Source: an uncultured Aquimarina sp. (GTDB lineage Bacteria > Bacteroidota > Bacteroidia > Flavobacteriales > Flavobacteriaceae). From it: 64,000 nt of DNA. Location: the NCBI GenBank assembly GCA_947498775.1, contig CANMLL010000001.1, forward strand, positions 62,001 to 126,000, in the 5' to 3' direction. Under the pieces are notes generated by a model, which was not told the DNA's origin, did no database searches, and worked only from the letters and a program-made list of their open reading frames with translations. Numbering within the stretch: the first letter of the stretch is position 1; the number at the start of each line of letters is the position of its first letter. This document shows positions 53,050 through 61,593 of the stretch, piece by piece. The translations under genes and the position numbers were made by a program.

Positions 53050-53631
53050 ATGATCACCAATATCACACGGCGTTTTTTAGTATCACTTTTTACTTTAATG
53101 GCGAGTTTGTATAGAGATAGAAAAACTCGAAAACTTGCAGGGATCCCTTTGGTATGTATTGTTATTGGTTTTGCATTACCACAAAAAATGATAATTCCTG
53201 TCAAAGGTGCTACTATCAACGATTGGGATGATAATTCGTTTTGGGCTTATCCCTGGGGGAGTTCGATCACACATAAAGGGATCGATATTTTTAAGCCAAA
53301 GGGTACCCACGTTATATCTTCTACTTACGGAATTGTGATATACACATACGAAGGCGGCAAGGGGGGAAAGACAGTTATGGTCTTGGGACCTAAATGGAGA
53401 TTTCATTATTATGCCCATCTCGATGAGATTGCTGCGTTTCCATTACAGCCAGTAAAGTCAGGAACTATATTGGGTACAGTTGGTAATACAGGGAATGCTA
53501 TACATACTCCTTCGCATTTGCACTATGCGATTACAACCCCATTTCCGTATTGGTGGTTACGCGATACAGAAGCTATTCAGGGTAATCGAAAAATGTTTCA
53601 CCTGGATCCGGATACCTGGTTACGTGATTAA
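53050..53631 (+). CDS. M23-family metallopeptidase (LytM-like)
   Basis: The protein of about 193 residues (ATG at 53050, MITNITRRFL) has one N-terminal hydrophobic region (LAGIPLVCIVIGFALPQK) and an M23 domain: THKGIDIFKPKGTHVIS (HxxxD zinc motif), YYAHLDEIAAFPLQPVKSG and PSHLHYAITTPFPY (HxH). Such enzymes cut peptidoglycan cross-links. It is followed by a non-coding region and then GG-leader peptides, with no immediate partner. Confidence 0.9.
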   Translation: MITNITRRFLVSLFTLMASLYRDRKTRKLAGIPLVCIVIGFALPQKMIIPVKGATINDWDDNSFWAYPWGSSITHKGIDIFKPKGTHVISSTYGIVIYTYEGGKGGKTVMVLGPKWRFHYYAHLDEIAAFPLQPVKSGTILGTVGNTGNAIHTPSHLHYAITTPFPYWWLRDTEAIQGNRKMFHLDPDTWLRD

Positions 53632-53988
53632 ACTCAGAAGAAAACTACTTCTTATTATCATTAGAGTTTCTTCTACTAGGTGAAAAGGTTAGGGGGGAGA
53701 AGAGACATAATTATGATAAATAGATTCTAATTAAATAGCGTTTTTATTCTTTTTCTTTAGGATATTTAATAACTATCGCAGCGAAGAATGTGATCGTATA
53801 TTGTTGTTTTTTATAGATGGACGGTATGTGCACAGTTACAAACCCCGCAAAGCGTCATATATCTATTACTTAAACATTAACATTATTTAACTGTTATATT
53901 TCTCATTTCTTTCATTATAATAATAGACACAAACCTTGAGTGTCTATAAAGTGTTCGAGGGGATAAAAATCATTAAATATTTTACACA
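53632..53988. other. Intergenic region before the 54-kb peptide cluster
   Basis: No gene is seen. The first 70 bases include a run of GGTTAGGGGGGAGAAG resembling a common repeat. Close to the end lies the third hairpin leader (53934-53960). Confidence 0.5.
53934..53960 (+). promoter_or_regulatory. Shared hairpin leader, copy C
   Basis: CCTTGA pairs with TCGAGG around a 15-nt loop starting GTGTCTATAAAG. It lies 28 nt before the ATG at 53989. One arm base pair is a U-G wobble. TAGACACAAA just upstream resembles TAGACATAA before copy D. Confidence 0.75.
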
Positions 53989-54147
53989 ATGAAAGGATTA
54001 AAAAATTTAAAGGGAGTTACGGTGATCCACAAGGGCGATCAAAAATCAATCAATGGAGGATTTGATTCTCCTGATTGTAGGTATTACAATGGATGTACAA
54101 TCGAGATAAACCCAATAACTGGACTTTGTTTCTGCGCTGAAGATTAA
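53989..54147 (+). CDS. GG-leader Cys-rich small peptide
   Basis: The 52-residue peptide has a leader (MKGLKNLKGVTVIHKGDQ, then KSINGG) ending in GG at 23-24 and a core of 28 residues with four cysteines (DCRYYNGC and LCFC). It matches the organisation of the peptides at 10751-10900 and 54657-54830, and its leader hairpin is 28 nt upstream. No processing genes are adjacent. A MITE-like element begins 48 bp downstream. Confidence 0.78.
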   Translation: MKGLKNLKGVTVIHKGDQKSINGGFDSPDCRYYNGCTIEINPITGLCFCAED

Positions 54148-54194
54148 TGTAAGGACCTCATAACTGCAATTTTAACGTTACAGGTTTTTCAAAA

Positions 54195-54388
54195 TGAACT
54201 CATCTTGACTTTTTGTTTTTGATCAGGATCGACTGATAGGAGGAGAGGCCAGACGTAGCTATGGTAGTGAAATTTGATCAGATGAGGTACTTTTTGAAAG
54301 CTATAGCAAAGCTACAGATAAGAGAAGTAACGAAATATGGGTGAATTTCAGTCATTTTTTAGGAAATAGAAAAGTCAAGATGGGTTCA
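54195..54388 (+). repeat. MITE-like element, copy 2
   Basis: The 194-bp element is bounded by TGAACTCATCTTGACTTTTT and AAAAGTCAAGATGGGTTCA. Its internal part GATGAGGTACTTTTTGAAAG, CAGATAAGAGAAGTAACGAA and ATATGGGTGAATTTC aligns with the reverse complement of copy 1; a stretch of about 30 bp near one end differs. No ORF is inside. Confidence 0.8.
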
Positions 54389-54462
54389 ATAACAAAAGAA
54401 TACATTCAAACATTTTTTTATCTATTTAATAACGGATTTGTATAACTAAATCAGTATATAAT

Positions 54463-54543
54463 GTCATCCCAAACTAGATTTGGGATCCCATCTTACAAGG
54501 TGATACGTATGTTAATGAGATACTGAATCAAGTTCAGCATGAC
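54463..54543. repeat. Palindromic genomic repeat (GTCAT / ATGAC ends)
   Basis: GTCATCCCAAACTAGATTTG at the left and AATCAAGTTCAGCATGAC at the right are inverted copies of a GTCATnCC...ACTnGAT family. The left half is the same family as the block inside metG at 28333. Confidence 0.7.
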
Positions 54544-54603
54544 GAATAATATAGATTTAGCAATAAAAGTCAAATTTCGGGAAAATATAGAGGTAGACAT
54601 AAC

Positions 54604-54629
54604 TCTTGAGTGTCTTTAATAGTTCAAGG
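54604..54629 (+). promoter_or_regulatory. Shared hairpin leader, copy D
   Basis: TCTTGA pairs with TCAAGG around a 14-nt loop GTGTCTTTAATAGT. It lies 27 nt before the ATG at 54657. Confidence 0.75.
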
Positions 54630-54656
54630 GATTTTTACTTTTATAAACTATTTATT

Positions 54657-54830
54657 ATGTTAAAAACAATTTCTAAGTTAGGTGTAATGCTGACCAAAGA
54701 ACAGCAAAAACAAATTCATGGTGGTTATGGATACAATGAGCCAATATGTGATGGAGATTGCGAATGGACTGAGGTCTGTGGATGTGTATGTATATACCAA
54801 GATGTCGATGCGAGTTGTTATGATTATTAA
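54657..54830 (+). CDS. GG-leader Cys-rich small peptide
   Basis: The 57-residue peptide has a leader (MLKTISKLGVMLTKEQQ, then KQIHGG) and an acidic core of 34 residues with six cysteines (ICDGDCEWTEVCGCVCIY and SCYDY). The longer frame from 54606 includes the leader hairpin and is unlikely. It has a clear terminator downstream. It is probably exported by a GG-type peptidase transporter encoded elsewhere, then disulfide-linked. Confidence 0.8.
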   Translation: MLKTISKLGVMLTKEQQKQIHGGYGYNEPICDGDCEWTEVCGCVCIYQDVDASCYDY

Positions 54831-54843
54831 TCTTTTGTATTAT

Positions 54844-54884
54844 AACTTCCTTCTATATATTTATGATAATAGAAGGAAGTTTTT
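54844..54884 (+). terminator. Terminator after GG-leader peptide gene
   Basis: A perfect 13-bp inverted repeat, AACTTCCTTCTAT and ATAGAAGGAAGTT, followed by TTTT. Confidence 0.8.
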
Positions 54885-54999
54885 AGTATCAATTGTTCTA
54901 TAAACTTGCCTAAGGCCTATGAGAGTATACCTAACATAAGATTTACATAATCGCGTATTACAATATCACTTCAAAAAAACATACCTTAGAGCTTAGATT

Positions 55000-56328
55000 T
55001 TATAGTTCTTCTTTATCGTATCTAATAATCCATGGATTGGTTGTGAAATAATTCCAGGGCACACTGGCCAGATCAACTTTGGGATCAATAAAAGCTTTTC
55101 GTTTTTTACCATTAACCGAAACACTGCTTTTTACATAGACCTCAATTTCTTTTCCTTCAGCTGCATATTTTTTCTTTAACTGTTGGGCAAATTGCCACAT
55201 GAAATCAGGTTTGGTATTTACCGATCGAATTTGTTTTTTAGTCAAGTAGTCATTTTTCTTAATGATTTGTTGTTTGGCTTCTGCATCATTTTTATCAACG
55301 ATGTAAAAATTTGTCATTCCAGAACGCCCCCGCAGCATCATACGCCAGCTTAATCGATGGCCTTCTTCGGTCCATAAAACATCTCCTGGGATAAACCAAT
55401 GTCTTAACGGTAAGGCAATTTGTATGATAAACCAGACGACCGCTATCGGAATTAAAAGTCGTTTATACGAGGGAACTATAATTTCATTAGCATTGTAGAA
55501 CTCTTTCTTTTTCATAAAAATGTGATGTATTTTCTCTTTTGAAAAGAAAAACACACTAAACGCCAGTGATAAATAAGGGAATATCCCGATTTGAAATACA
55601 ATAGAATTGAATAGATGAAAAAAGATACCTAGACAAAAAATGATAAATCTGGTTCTTTTCCATAATAACAAAGGGATGACCAAAAGGTCAAATAAAATCC
55701 CAAAATATGTAACACTTACATGGGCCCAATGATGTTGTAAAATGGGACCTATTATTGGGTAATAAGCACGGCCTGCCATTAGATTCTTTGCAACAGTGTA
55801 GTCCAGCCAATCAGGATAAAGCTTAGCAACCGAAGCATAGGTGTAAACGATCCAGAGCTGTATAATGATAAATAAAATCACCCAACGAGGCATAGCGATT
55901 TTTTTTAAAGATGGATTTCTTTTTACATCTAAAGAAAAGTAATTTCCCGCAGGTAAGAGGGTCATTATAATTAGCAATAATAGTAATAAGTAATAGTGAT
56001 TATTATATGAAGACTTTTGCATGAAATATACACCGGCCCACATAATAGTATAGGCAATCATACTCCAGCGATATTTATACCCTACCATAACCAATAGGCC
56101 AAAAATACCCATGATAGCAAAATAGAAATACATACCATTGCCCGGTAATGGTTGCAAAAAGTCCAGTCCAATAAAGTTAAAAGTAAACTCTGGATCTACA
56201 AGTGTTCTTTTTATCCATCCAGTAAAAATGGCCCCAATAGCTTCAGCGGCGATTAAAAACCCAAAAAAAACTCTAAAGATGATTAGCGCGCTATTATCTA
56301 TTTGAGTGAATAACCAACGATTGATCAT
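55000..56328 (-). CDS. HTTM-domain integral membrane protein
   Basis: The 442-residue protein is an HTTM (horizontally transferred transmembrane) domain, related to vitamin K-dependent gamma-carboxylase. It starts QIDNSALIIFRVFFGFLIAA and has about 8-10 membrane helices up to residue 310; YTYASVAKLYPDWLDYTVAK covers the lysine that is catalytic in gamma-carboxylase. A periplasmic beta-rich C-terminal part follows. The bacterial role is not known. Its start overlaps ribF by 4 bp. Confidence 0.9.
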   Translation of the reverse strand: MINRWLFTQIDNSALIIFRVFFGFLIAAEAIGAIFTGWIKRTLVDPEFTFNFIGLDFLQPLPGNGMYFYFAIMGIFGLLVMVGYKYRWSMIAYTIMWAGVYFMQKSSYNNHYYLLLLLLIIMTLLPAGNYFSLDVKRNPSLKKIAMPRWVILFIIIQLWIVYTYASVAKLYPDWLDYTVAKNLMAGRAYYPIIGPILQHHWAHVSVTYFGILFDLLVIPLLLWKRTRFIIFCLGIFFHLFNSIVFQIGIFPYLSLAFSVFFFSKEKIHHIFMKKKEFYNANEIIVPSYKRLLIPIAVVWFIIQIALPLRHWFIPGDVLWTEEGHRLSWRMMLRGRSGMTNFYIVDKNDAEAKQQIIKKNDYLTKKQIRSVNTKPDFMWQFAQQLKKKYAAEGKEIEVYVKSSVSVNGKKRKAFIDPKVDLASVPWNYFTTNPWIIRYDKEEL

Positions 56329-57257
56329 ACCAGAGAATTTATATATTCGCGAGAAAAATCTTCGTCCTGTTGCATTGCTTGTTGCAATTGATCTACAGAA
56401 TCAAATTTTTTCTCGTCTCTAATATGTTTTAGTAACTCGATTTGTATCTTTTTATCATATAAATTAAATGAAGCATCAAAAAAATGAGCTTCAATAGTTT
56501 GGTGGCTTCCGTTTACGGTTGGGTTGGTGCCAATATTCATCATTCCAAAATAAATTTTACCATCGATATAGGATTTCACAATATATACACCATTTTTAGG
56601 GATAAGTTTGTACTCTTCTTCAATGTGCAAATTGGCAGTAGGGTAGTTTAATTTACGCCCTAATGCTTTCCCTTTTATCACTCTTCCTGTCAACATAAAA
56701 TTGTAGCCCAAATATTTGTTGGCTTTGGTAATGTTACTCTGCAACAAAGCCTCTCTGATTTTTGTAGAACTTATGGCTACATCATCTATGTCTTGTTTGG
56801 AAATTTCTTCCACTGTAAAATTATTTTGAATTCCATACGATGCAAGATCCGTAATGTTAGAATTGCGATTGCGTCCAAAACGATGGTCATAGCCAATAAT
56901 CACATGTCTTACATTAAGACGGTCAATTAGCATTTGGTGTACATACTCTCCTGCAGTAAGTCGAGAAAATTCTTTGGTAAATGGATGAATAACCAGGTTG
57001 TCTAAACCGGTCTTTTCTAGGATCTGGATACGTTCTTCTATTGTATTAATAAGTTTAATTCCAGAATCTTGTTGTAGTACCATTCTGGGGTGCGGGAAAA
57101 AGGTTAGAATAACAGATTCTAAACCATTATTAGTGGCATTTTCTATAAGGCGTTCTATTATTTTTTTATGGCCGATATGCACACCATCAAAAGTACCTAT
57201 GGTAACTACCGAAGGAACTTTATTGTCATATTTGTCAGCACTATGGTATAGTTTCAA
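56325..57257 (-). CDS. ribF: Bifunctional riboflavin kinase / FAD synthetase
   Basis: The 310-residue enzyme makes FMN then FAD. The nucleotidyl-transferase half has SVVTIGTFDGVHIGHKKIIE and IIGYDHRFGRNRNSN and ISSTKIREAL; the kinase half (about 185-310) has GRVIKGKALGRKLNYPTANL and NGVYIVKSYIDGK, then NIGTNPTVNGS. Length and order are normal. It is coupled to the HTTM gene by a 4-bp overlap. Confidence 0.96.
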   Translation of the reverse strand: MKLYHSADKYDNKVPSVVTIGTFDGVHIGHKKIIERLIENATNNGLESVILTFFPHPRMVLQQDSGIKLINTIEERIQILEKTGLDNLVIHPFTKEFSRLTAGEYVHQMLIDRLNVRHVIIGYDHRFGRNRNSNITDLASYGIQNNFTVEEISKQDIDDVAISSTKIREALLQSNITKANKYLGYNFMLTGRVIKGKALGRKLNYPTANLHIEEEYKLIPKNGVYIVKSYIDGKIYFGMMNIGTNPTVNGSHQTIEAHFFDASFNLYDKKIQIELLKHIRDEKKFDSVDQLQQAMQQDEDFSREYINSLV

Positions 57258-57308
57258 GAAGTAATTTTTTTGAAGTATAAAATTAAGGAAATGTTGGGAT
57301 ACATTTCT

Positions 57309-57944
57309 TTATTTTCCGTTAAAGGTGTTCATCGTATTTGAAAGTCCGGCAGTGGCAAAGGATTTTATTAGAGCAATTCCTTTTTCTAGTCGCTCAGGCA
57401 TAGCTCTTTCCTCATCTTCATTCCATTCGCCAAGTACATAATCTACTTGTCTGCCTTTGCCGAACTCGGATCCAACACCAAATCTAAACCTGCAATATTT
57501 TGAAGTGTTTAGTTGTGTTTCGATGTCTTTAAGTCCATTATGACCACCTGCACTACCTTTAGCTTTTAGTCGTATCGTTCCGAAAGAAAGATTGATATCG
57601 TCTGTAACTACCAATAAGTTCTCTAAAGGAACTTTTTCTTTTTCTAACCAGTATCGAACCGCTTTACCGCTCAGGTTCATATAGGTATTGGGTTTGAGCA
57701 AGATGAACGTTCTTCCTTTAAATGTATAGGTAGTACTATCTCCTAATTTTTTGGTTTCAAAAGTAAGACCTTCTTCTTTGGCCAAGGCATCCAGAATTCT
57801 GAAACCAATATTATGACGGGTATTGTGATATTTGGGGCCAATATTACCCAGGCCTGCAACAAGAAATTTTTTCATGAGTTCTTCTTGAGTTTCTTCTACC
57901 TCTACTTTGGGTTGTGAAAATAATCTTTTGAAGATAGAAAACAT
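57309..57944 (-). CDS. pth: Peptidyl-tRNA hydrolase
   Basis: The 211-residue enzyme recycles peptidyl-tRNA. The fold opens at KKFLVAGLGNIGPKYHNTRH with the catalytic His, followed by LLKPNTYMNLSGKAV, VTDDINLSFG and GSAGGHNGLKDIE. The open frame begins with 23 residues (SIFKRLFSQPKVEVEETQ) ahead of the core; the alternative start at the internal Met (MKKFLVAGLG) is also reasonable. The order rplY, pth, ribF is common in Bacteroidota. Confidence 0.95.
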   Translation of the reverse strand: MFSIFKRLFSQPKVEVEETQEELMKKFLVAGLGNIGPKYHNTRHNIGFRILDALAKEEGLTFETKKLGDSTTYTFKGRTFILLKPNTYMNLSGKAVRYWLEKEKVPLENLLVVTDDINLSFGTIRLKAKGSAGGHNGLKDIETQLNTSKYCRFRFGVGSEFGKGRQVDYVLGEWNEDEERAMPERLEKGIALIKSFATAGLSNTMNTFNGK

Positions 57945-57963
57945 AAACTATTAATTTTTGCGT

Positions 57964-58075
57964 GAGGGATAGTAGCGGTTACCCCACAGATTGTGGAGCC
58001 CTGAGGTTCTCGAAGGGCGAACAATCGAGGAGTAAAAGCAAATAGCCCGGCCGTAGTGTAACGGAGGACACGCCA
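57964..58075 (+). ncRNA. Flavobacterial structured repeat (Flavo-1-like), copy 3
   Basis: GAGGGATAGTAGCGGTTACC begins and CAAATAGCCCGGCC ends a folded region; CCCTGAGGTTCTCGAAGGG in the middle is a hairpin that is also in copy 2. Lies between pth and rplY. Confidence 0.55.
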
Positions 58076-58096
58076 TAACATTTTTGTAAAAATAAA

Positions 58097-58145
58097 AAAA
58101 GCACTTTGAATCTCGATAGTTGTTATCCCGACTCAAAGTGCTTTT
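58097..58145 (-). terminator. Terminator of rplY
   Basis: AAAAGCACTTTGA at 58097-58109 and TCAAAGTGCTTTT at 58133-58145 are perfect inverted repeats; the A-run on the plus strand gives the U-tract for the minus-strand transcript. Confidence 0.8.
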
Positions 58146-58167
58146 ATAATATGCTATACTAAGAAAA

Positions 58168-58821
58168 CTATGCTTCTGTAGCAGGAGCATCTGCAGTCGG
58201 AGCTGCTTCTCCTCCTTCAGCAGTAGCTGTAGCTTCTTCAGTTTCTTCAGTTTCTTCATCCTCATCTTCAACAGCAACACGAGAAGTTTTCACCATGCAA
58301 ATCACCGTGTTATCGGGGTGTAGGATAGTGAAATCGTCACTTGCTACATCGGTAACATATAACTTACCTCCGATTTTAAGTTTTTGGATACTTCCTTCGA
58401 TTACGTCTGGTAATTTTGAAGCAAGACCTTTAACTTTGATACGTCTTAGGTTGAAACGTAAGACACCACCATTAAGTACACCACGAGAGGTTCCCACTGT
58501 TCTAAAAGGAAGTTCTATAATGATTGGTTTGTCATCAAAAATTTGGATAAAATCAATGTGTAAAATTTTATCGGTTACAGGATGAAATTGAATATCCTGT
58601 AAGATTGCATTTATTTTTGTACCATTATCCAACGCTATTACTACGGTATGAACGTCTGGAGTGTACACTAAATTTTTGAAAGCAATTTCTGGAGCTGCAA
58701 AGTGTACAATAGTGTCTCCACCGTAAATAACACAAGGTACCTGTCCAGCATTACGTAGGGCTTTTGTTGCTTTCTTGCCCACGCTTTCTCTTTGAGATGC
58801 GTTGATTGTTAATGATTTCAT
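58168..58821 (-). CDS. rplY: 50S ribosomal protein L25 (Ctc type)
   Basis: The 217-residue protein is the long (general stress Ctc) form of L25, which binds 5S rRNA. Core features are [20 protein letters not shown], the beta-rich [20 protein letters not shown], and [17 protein letters not shown]. The last 30 residues are an acidic and Ala/Thr-rich tail ([19 protein letters not shown]). It is 22 bp downstream of prs, a usual order. Confidence 0.96.
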   Translation of the reverse strand: MKSLTINASQRESVGKKATKALRNAGQVPCVIYGGDTIVHFAAPEIAFKNLVYTPDVHTVVIALDNGTKINAILQDIQFHPVTDKILHIDFIQIFDDKPIIIELPFRTVGTSRGVLNGGVLRFNLRRIKVKGLASKLPDVIEGSIQKLKIGGKLYVTDVASDDFTILHPDNTVICMVKTSRVAVEDEDEETEETEEATATAEGGEAAPTADAPATEA

Positions 58822-58843
58822 TTTAAACTTATTAATTACTAAT

Positions 58844-59785
58844 TTACATTATAAATTTAGAGCTAATAGACTCATTGTGATGCACTCTGTGCATTACATC
58901 TGCAAATAAATTTGCACAAGTAATCACTCTAATTTTATTACTTTCTTGTCGTAACGGAATAGAATCGGTAACGATCAATTCTTCTAATTTTGAATTTTCT
59001 ATTCTCCCATAGGCCGAACCTGAAAGAATTGGGTGTGTACAAATTGCACGTACACTTTTTGCTCCCCTTTCCATCATCAAATCTGCTGCTTTGGTTAGGG
59101 TACCAGCTGTATCAACCATATCATCTACCAAGACCACATTTTTACCAGTTACATCACCAATAAGTTCCATGTGAGAAATCACATTGGCTTTGGCACGTTG
59201 TTTATAGCAGATTACCACGTCGCTTTTTAACGCCTTAGAGTATGCATAAGCTCTTTTTGAGCCTCCCATATCTGGTGATGCAATCGTAAGATCATTCAAA
59301 TTCAAAGATTGCAAATAGGGTAAGAAAATAGTAGAAGCAAATAAATGATCCACTGGTTTTTCAAAGAACCCCTGTATCTGATCTGCATGTAGATCCATGG
59401 TGATAATTCTTGTTGCCCCTGCAGTTTCTAACATTTTGGCAATTAATTTTGCTGCTATAGGAACTCTGGGTTTGTCTTTTCTATCCTGGCGAGCCCATCC
59501 ATAATAAGGCAACACCGCTGTAATGTGCCTTGCAGACGCTCTTTTTGCAGCATCCAACATTAAGAGCATTTCCATAAGATGATCAGAACTAGGGTGTGTA
59601 GAACCAATAATAAATACTCTTGATCCTCTCACCGATTCTTCAAAAGAAGGTTGAAACTCACCATCGCTGTAGGTTGATGTGATCACATTACCTAATTTAG
59701 CACCATAGGCAGCTACTATTTTTTCTGCAAGTTCAGTACTTTGATTGCACGCAAAAAACTTGGCTTCTGTAACTCCGGTTGGCAT
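58844..59785 (-). CDS. prs: Ribose-phosphate pyrophosphokinase
   Basis: The 313-residue enzyme makes PRPP from ribose 5-phosphate and ATP. Visible are the ATP/divalent-binding loop [48 protein letters not shown] and the PRPP loop [28 protein letters not shown] box at 59840-59847 lies 54 nt upstream. It starts an operon with rplY. Confidence 0.97.
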   Translation of the reverse strand: MPTGVTEAKFFACNQSTELAEKIVAAYGAKLGNVITSTYSDGEFQPSFEESVRGSRVFIIGSTHPSSDHLMEMLLMLDAAKRASARHITAVLPYYGWARQDRKDKPRVPIAAKLIAKMLETAGATRIITMDLHADQIQGFFEKPVDHLFASTIFLPYLQSLNLNDLTIASPDMGGSKRAYAYSKALKSDVVICYKQRAKANVISHMELIGDVTGKNVVLVDDMVDTAGTLTKAADLMMERGAKSVRAICTHPILSGSAYGRIENSKLEELIVTDSIPLRQESNKIRVITCANLFADVMHRVHHNESISSKFIM

Positions 59786-59839
59786 AGGGTAAACTATTGT
59801 TTTGTAATGAGTTAAAACTTATTTTCTAAAAACAAGGTG

Positions 59840-59847
59840 CAAATTTA
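59840..59847 (-). promoter_or_regulatory. -7 box of prs
   Basis: TAAATTTG on the minus strand, in the TAnnTTTG form, 54 nt before the prs ATG. A TTG lies upstream at a shorter than usual distance. Confidence 0.45.
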
Positions 59848-59893
59848 AAAATTTATTTCAACTCTTGGGCTTATTTTATTACTTATTTACTGG

Positions 59894-59920
59894 TTGGGAA
59901 TAAATATTTTTATAATTTTG
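59894..59920 (+). promoter_or_regulatory. Promoter of tRNA-Leu
   Basis: TTG at 59894-59896 and TAATTTTG at 59913-59920, 16 nt apart; transcription would start about 15 nt before the tRNA. Confidence 0.5.
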
Positions 59921-59941
59921 CCGTCCAATTCAATCAATAAT

Positions 59942-60023
59942 GCCTCGGTGGCGGAATTGGTAGACGCGCCGGATTCAAAATCCGGTTCTTTCGGGAGTGT
60001 GGGTTCGATTCCCACCCGAGGTA
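59942..60023 (+). tRNA. tRNA-Leu (anticodon CAA)
   Basis: The sequence folds as a class II tRNA: acceptor GCCTCGG pairing with CCGAGGT, D arm GGCGGAATTGGTAGACGC, anticodon stem CCGGA / TCCGG with loop TTCAAAA (anticodon CAA, codon UUG), a short variable arm (TTCTTTCGGGAGT), and T arm GTGGGTTCGATTCCCAC. CCA is not encoded. A terminator follows at once. Confidence 0.95.
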
Positions 60024-60024
60024 C

Positions 60025-60056
60025 AAAAAAGCTTAGATGAAAATCTAGGCTTTTTT
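60025..60056 (+). terminator. Terminator of tRNA-Leu
   Basis: AAAAAAGCTTAGAT and ATCTAGGCTTTTTT pair (one G-U) around GAAA with a T-run. Confidence 0.8.
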
Positions 60057-60240
60057 AATGCTCAGGTAGAACATAGGTACAACATTTTGGTTTTTTCTTT
60101 AACTACATTGAGATTTGCATGGTTTGATATTAAATAAGGTTGATTGCTATTTTTCACACTTTGATATCAAAGAATTTATAACCCGCTCAGCACATTCTCC
60201 AAAAGGCTATGTCTTAGTTAGACAATTTTATGTCATTTAA

Positions 60241-61102
60241 TTATGTTTGTGTTATAAATTGTTCTATTAGAGAGGCAATTGCCTGAGGTTCATCTTCTTG
60301 AAGATAATGACCGGCATTAGGTAACTCATGTACCTTTCCATCAGGAAACCCTTGCTTAAACATAGGTATATAATACTCGGGAGCAAGCCCTTTATCCTTC
60401 ATACCCTCAATCATTATCGCTGGTGTGTTCCTGGCAGCTTTTATTTCAATTGGAGTAAAGGGGTGCCATAATTCACTCTGACCGTCGACAATGCTTTTAG
60501 GTAACCTGACCGCAGCAATGCATTCTTCCTTAGAGCTGAATGGAGCACTATAGGCTTGCAGCCAATCATCAGTTATATTTTCAGATTTCTCGAATCCTGT
60601 AAAATTTTTGAGCATACCTATGTTGAAATGCATAAAAAGATTTTCAAGTACGGTCTCAATAGTTCCTTCTTGATGTAGCTTGCCCATCAATTGAAACCGG
60701 GGCGATATAACTATGCTTTTTGCTAACAATTTGTTTTGAATATCAAGTACCCAATGGAAAAAGTGTATTCATTATTACAATACGCTTAATTAGATTAGGG
60801 TTACTCTTAAAAAGTCCAGCGCCCATAGGACCACCCCAATCGTGCACTACAAGTGTAATATCGTTCAACCCCAGATATTCTACAAGGTCTACCATATTAT
60901 CCGGTACGATGACTCTATGGCTTTTAGAAAGTAAAGGTGTCATAAGTCTATACAAATATCCCCAAGTCGGTTCTCCGTGAATACATAGAATAACTTCCCC
61001 TTTCCCTTCATCTACATAGTGCATTTTAAAACCGAACGCTTCGCAATAATTTGGTTTAAAAGGAAATGTTCCGCCAAAATTCTCATTAGCTTTTATCATC
61101 AT
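60241..61102 (-). pseudogene. Decayed haloalkane dehalogenase-like alpha/beta hydrolase
   Basis: Two frames make one protein. The N-terminal part (61102 to about 60740) has ILCIHGEPTWGYLYRLM and the nucleophile in LVVHDWGGPMG; the C-terminal part (to 60241) has FQLMGKLHQEGTIETVL, PAIMIEGMKDKGLAPEYY and the catalytic His in NAGHYLQEDEP. A single-base shift occurs in or near the TTTTT at about 60756-60760. In addition, about 25 residues normally between RVIVPD and NMVDLVEYLG are missing. Two lesions point to a true pseudogene. Haloalkane dehalogenases and related epoxide/hydrolase enzymes share this layout. It is in line with the upstream membrane-protein gene. Confidence 0.82.
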
Positions 61103-61125
61103 TATTTTTTTAGTTATTGAATTGG

Positions 61126-61521
61126 TTATATAGATTTATAAGGTGCTTTATCTACTTCCTGAATACCCTTATTTTGAAAAAATGCCATAATAAGTACCCA
61201 TACTGCGGCCGCACCAACAAGTGTGTTACCTAATGAGGAGAGATTGAACAATTGTAATAAAATGATGAAAAGACTTCCTATAAACCATAGAATATCAGCA
61301 GCTATTATTGCCTTAACTATTTTTATATTCGGTAAAGGTCTAGTACGCAATAAGAGAACTAATGTTCCGAATAATAGTAAAACTATTCCAAGAATTATAA
61401 AAACTGTTGCGTTGTTGACAGCAAATGATTGAGCAGTAGGTCCAGAAAAGAAAAGCAGCGGTATTCCCATTGCGATTGAGCTAAGGGCGTTTACAAGCAG
61501 TACCGTTTTTAATATTTTCAT
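61126..61521 (-). CDS. Small four-helix membrane protein
   Basis: The protein of about 131 residues (ATG at 61521, MKILKTVLLVNALSS) has four hydrophobic segments (LLVNALSSIAMGIPLLFFSG, VFIILGIVLLLFGTLVLLL, IAADILWFIGSLFIILLQLF, TLVGAAAVWVLIMAFF). The -7 box TATATTTG at 61547-61554 supports this start. It is divergent from the AraC gene, which is a probable regulator, and is followed after about 23 bp by the decayed hydrolase gene. Function unknown. Confidence 0.8.
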   Translation of the reverse strand: MKILKTVLLVNALSSIAMGIPLLFFSGPTAQSFAVNNATVFIILGIVLLLFGTLVLLLRTRPLPNIKIVKAIIAADILWFIGSLFIILLQLFNLSSLGNTLVGAAAVWVLIMAFFQNKGIQEVDKAPYKSI

Positions 61522-61546
61522 GTTACGATTATTTTTGATTTTCAAA

Positions 61547-61554
61547 CAAATATA
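61547..61554 (-). promoter_or_regulatory. -7 box of the four-helix membrane protein gene
   Basis: TATATTTG on the minus strand, 25 nt before the ATG at 61521. Confidence 0.5.
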
Positions 61555-61593
61555 TAGTTGTAATTTAGCAGAAAACAGATATTTTACGACAAC

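Noticed and set aside
57951..58280. Open frame on the minus strand overlapping the 3' end of rplY
   Set aside because: Its Leu/Lys-rich N-terminal half is the other-frame reading of the acidic rplY tail, and the rest covers the terminator and a repeat.
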